NCBI RefSeq assembly: GCF_024343735.1
Contig: NZ_RJUE01000008.1
Coordinates: forward strand, 1 to 64,000
Origin: Lacihabitans sp. CCS-44
Lineage (GTDB): Bacteria; Bacteroidota; Bacteroidia; Cytophagales; Spirosomataceae
Reading direction: 5' to 3'
Length of the DNA stretch: 64,000 nucleotides
A program made the position numbers and the translations under genes. Of the stretch, positions 62,131-64,000 are shown piece after piece (positions within the stretch are counted from its first letter, which is position 1; each line of letters opens with the position of its first letter). The notes below the pieces were generated by a model. That model saw only the letters and a list, made by a program, of their open reading frames with translations, did not search any database and was not told where the DNA came from.

Positions 62131-64000
62131 ATGGATCAGTTTTCATATATAGCCAATGGTGATGTAGCCGCCATAGAATCACTTTACCAGCAGTATCTTC
62201 AGAATCCTGAGTCAGTAGATGCCAGTTGGCAATATTTTTTCAAGGGTTTTGAGTTTTCTAAATCATGGAACGCCGAGACCCCTGTAGCTTCGCATGTATC
62301 CACGGACTCTGAAAAAGAGAGAATTTCCAAAGAGCGTGAAGTTGTGCATTTGATACGTGGCTACAGGTCTCGTGGGCACATGATGTCAAAAATAGACCCA
62401 CTATATTCCATCAGAAAATATAACGCCAACCTCGATCTGTCTTTTTTTCACCTTTCGGAAAAAGATTTAGATACGGTTTTTGAAGCTGGGGTCGAGGTTT
62501 TTGGAAGACCAGCTACTTTGAGAGAAATCGAATCTTCACTTAAAACCATTTATGGGGGTAAAATTGGTTTCGAATATCTTTTTATAAGAGATAGCAATAT
62601 AAAAAATTGGTTCAGAAAAAAAATCGAGAAAGATTATTTGACTTACAACCCGTCATTTGACCAAAAGAAAAGAATACTTAAGAAAATAAATCAGGCCGTA
62701 GCTTTTGAGAACTTTTTGCATACCAAATTTTTGGGTAAAAAGAGATTTTCATTAGAAGGTGGTGAGTCGGCTATAGCTGGTCTTGACGCAGCTATATTGA
62801 AAGGAGCTGAGTTAGGAGTAGAAGAGGTAGTGATAGGAATGGCACACAGAGGCAGGTTGAATGTGTTGACGAATATCATGCAGAAGCCTTACGATCAAGT
62901 TTTTAACGAGTTTGAAGAAAATGTTCCTACGCTTGAGTTTAGCGACGGCGATGTGAAATATCACATGGGTTACTCTAGCCAAATAGAAGCTCCGGGCGGC
63001 AAGAGAGTTTCAATGAAACTGATGGCCAACCCTTCACATTTAGAAACCGTCGATCCTGTGGTTTTGGGATATGCTAGAGCCAGAGCTGATGCTCACTTTG
63101 AAAGCCAAGGTCTAAAGCCAAACGAATTTGCCGATATTTATGACAAAATCCTTCCGATAATTATACACGGCGATGCTTCTTTGGCTGGCCAAGGTATAGT
63201 ATATGAAATAGCCCAGATGTCTAATCTGCCAGGATATTATGTGGGTGGGGCTATTCATTTTATCATAAATAACCAAATAGGTTTTACAACCGATAATGCA
63301 GACGCCCGCTCAACTCTATATTGCTCAGATGTAGCCAAAATGTTGGACACGCCAATCTTTCACGTGAATGGCGATGATCCTGAGGCTGTAGTTTATGCCA
63401 TGGAGTTGGCCATAGAATTCAGAAAGGAATTCAATAAGGACGTTTTTGTGGATATGATTTGTTATCGTAAGCATGGCCACAACGAGGCAGATGAGCCGCG
63501 TTTTACCCAGCCGGGCATGTACGAGCTCATCAGTAAGCACCAAACACCGCGTGAAATTTACATAGAAAAACTCAAAGCCGACGGAACCATAAACGAGGAA
63601 GATGCAAAGAAAATCAAAGCTCAATTTGATGACAACTTGCAAGATATTCTTTCTAAAGTAAAACAAAACCAGCTGCCTTATCAACTTCCGAAGTTGGAGA
63701 GAGATTGGGCTGCCTTGAGGAGATCGACAGTAGAAGACTTTGAAGAATCTCCCAAAACAGGTATTTCTAAAGAATTATTGGCAAAGGTAGGATCGGTGCT
63801 TTCAAATGTACCTGATGGTTTTACGCCTATCAAGCAGATAGAGAAAGTTTTAGAAGAAAGAAAAGAGATTTTTGCTGGTAAAAAGCCTTTTAATTGGGCT
63901 GCGGCAGAGTTGCTTGCATTTGGGTCATTGCTACAGCAAGGCAACTGGGTGCGTATGACGGGCCAGGATGTGCAAAGGGGTACGTTTTCGCACAGACATG
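62131..64000 (+). CDS. sucA: 2-oxoglutarate dehydrogenase E1 component (5' part, runs off the right edge)
   Basis: The first 623 residues of about 910 to 930 are visible. SucA decarboxylates 2-oxoglutarate with thiamine diphosphate in the TCA cycle. Diagnostic blocks: YQQYLQNPESVDASWQYFF (E2-binding N-terminus), VHLIRGYRSRGHMMSKIDPL, FSLEGGESAIAGLDAAI, GMAHRGRLNVLTNIM, SHLETVDPVVLGYARARAD, IHGDASLAGQGIVYE (thiamine diphosphate binding), IINNQIGFTT and YRKHGHNEADEPRFTQP. It starts at ATG 62131 after a 253-bp AT-rich gap in which no clear promoter motif is seen. Confidence 0.95.
   Translation, partial: MDQFSYIANGDVAAIESLYQQYLQNPESVDASWQYFFKGFEFSKSWNAETPVASHVSTDSEKERISKEREVVHLIRGYRSRGHMMSKIDPLYSIRKYNANLDLSFFHLSEKDLDTVFEAGVEVFGRPATLREIESSLKTIYGGKIGFEYLFIRDSNIKNWFRKKIEKDYLTYNPSFDQKKRILKKINQAVAFENFLHTKFLGKKRFSLEGGESAIAGLDAAILKGAELGVEEVVIGMAHRGRLNVLTNIMQKPYDQVFNEFEENVPTLEFSDGDVKYHMGYSSQIEAPGGKRVSMKLMANPSHLETVDPVVLGYARARADAHFESQGLKPNEFADIYDKILPIIIHGDASLAGQGIVYEIAQMSNLPGYYVGGAIHFIINNQIGFTTDNADARSTLYCSDVAKMLDTPIFHVNGDDPEAVVYAMELAIEFRKEFNKDVFVDMICYRKHGHNEADEPRFTQPGMYELISKHQTPREIYIEKLKADGTINEEDAKKIKAQFDDNLQDILSKVKQNQLPYQLPKLERDWAALRRSTVEDFEESPKTGISKELLAKVGSVLSNVPDGFTPIKQIEKVLEERKEIFAGKKPFNWAAAELLAFGSLLQQGNWVRMTGQDVQRGTFSHRH

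Overview
The window is AT-rich DNA from a member of the Bacteroidota, probably the Cytophagales. The signs are several: type IX secretion (T9SS) components and a type B C-terminal sorting domain, a GLPGLI-family protein beside a TonB-dependent receptor, weak ribosome binding sites, and TAnnTTTG (-7) promoter motifs. The species cannot be named from the sequence. There are no rRNA, tRNA or CRISPR features.

Layout. (1) 1-11889, minus strand: the N-terminal 3963 residues of a giant secreted repeat protein that runs off the left edge. It has a signal peptide, an SdrB-like domain, 14 copies of an 89-residue unit, an IgGFc-binding-like region, Ig/SdrB/jelly-roll-like modules, and then at least eight DUF11 units of exactly 131 residues. 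(2) 12071-19571, plus: RhaT L-rhamnose transporter, a secreted BNR/sialidase-like protein, YceI, a CxxCH haem-binding protein, a dienelactone hydrolase-like protein, and a Tat-dependent dehydrogenase pair (small subunit, then GMC subunit). (3) 19650-22241, minus: a beta-helix lipoprotein. (4) 22548-33984, plus: a second GMC/small-subunit pair in mirror order, the RhaAD-type aldolase/dehydrogenase, an L-rhamnose isomerase, LutABC lactate oxidation, and a DUF2064-type glycosyltransferase. Three small modules sit between these genes: a GxxExxY gene flanked by inverted repeats, a 60-aa ORF overlapping a DUF6169 gene, and a PIN-domain toxin-antitoxin pair. (5) 34158-37756, plus: TonB-dependent receptor and GLPGLI protein. 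(6) 37968-41830, minus: MntA/HepT toxin-antitoxin pair, a polytopic membrane protein with an ICMT-like methyltransferase, and a DUF4230 protein. (7) 41924-46990, plus: miaA, cmk, a DAO-family oxidoreductase and a BamA/TamA-like outer membrane protein. (8) 47341-61877, plus: a complete 3260-residue adhesin-like protein with a type B T9SS sorting domain, then PorP/SprF-like, PorE-like OmpA and a second PorP/SprF-like protein. (9) 62131 to the right edge: the first two thirds of sucA (2-oxoglutarate dehydrogenase E1).

How the parts fit. RhaT imports rhamnose; the isomerase and the aldolase/dehydrogenase convert it (through a rhamnulokinase not present here) to DHAP and L-lactaldehyde/L-lactate; LutABC would oxidise the lactate to pyruvate. 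The two GMC pairs carry the C-x5-C-x3-C motif of direct-electron-transfer FAD dehydrogenases and probably oxidise sugars or alcohols in the periplasm. The giant protein at 47341 is an apparent T9SS cargo encoded directly before T9SS-type outer-membrane and periplasmic partners.

Most worth a second look: the 588-bp inverted-repeat-bounded GxxExxY element inside the rhamnose operon and its solo end copy at 37853; the small ORF/DUF6169 pair with its own promoter-like motif; sigma-54-like -24/-12 elements before both giant genes; the indel-free 267-bp and 393-bp coding periodicities; the palindromic 34/25-bp array at 24271-24438; and twin TAGTT-N4-AACTA dyads before the TonB-dependent receptor.
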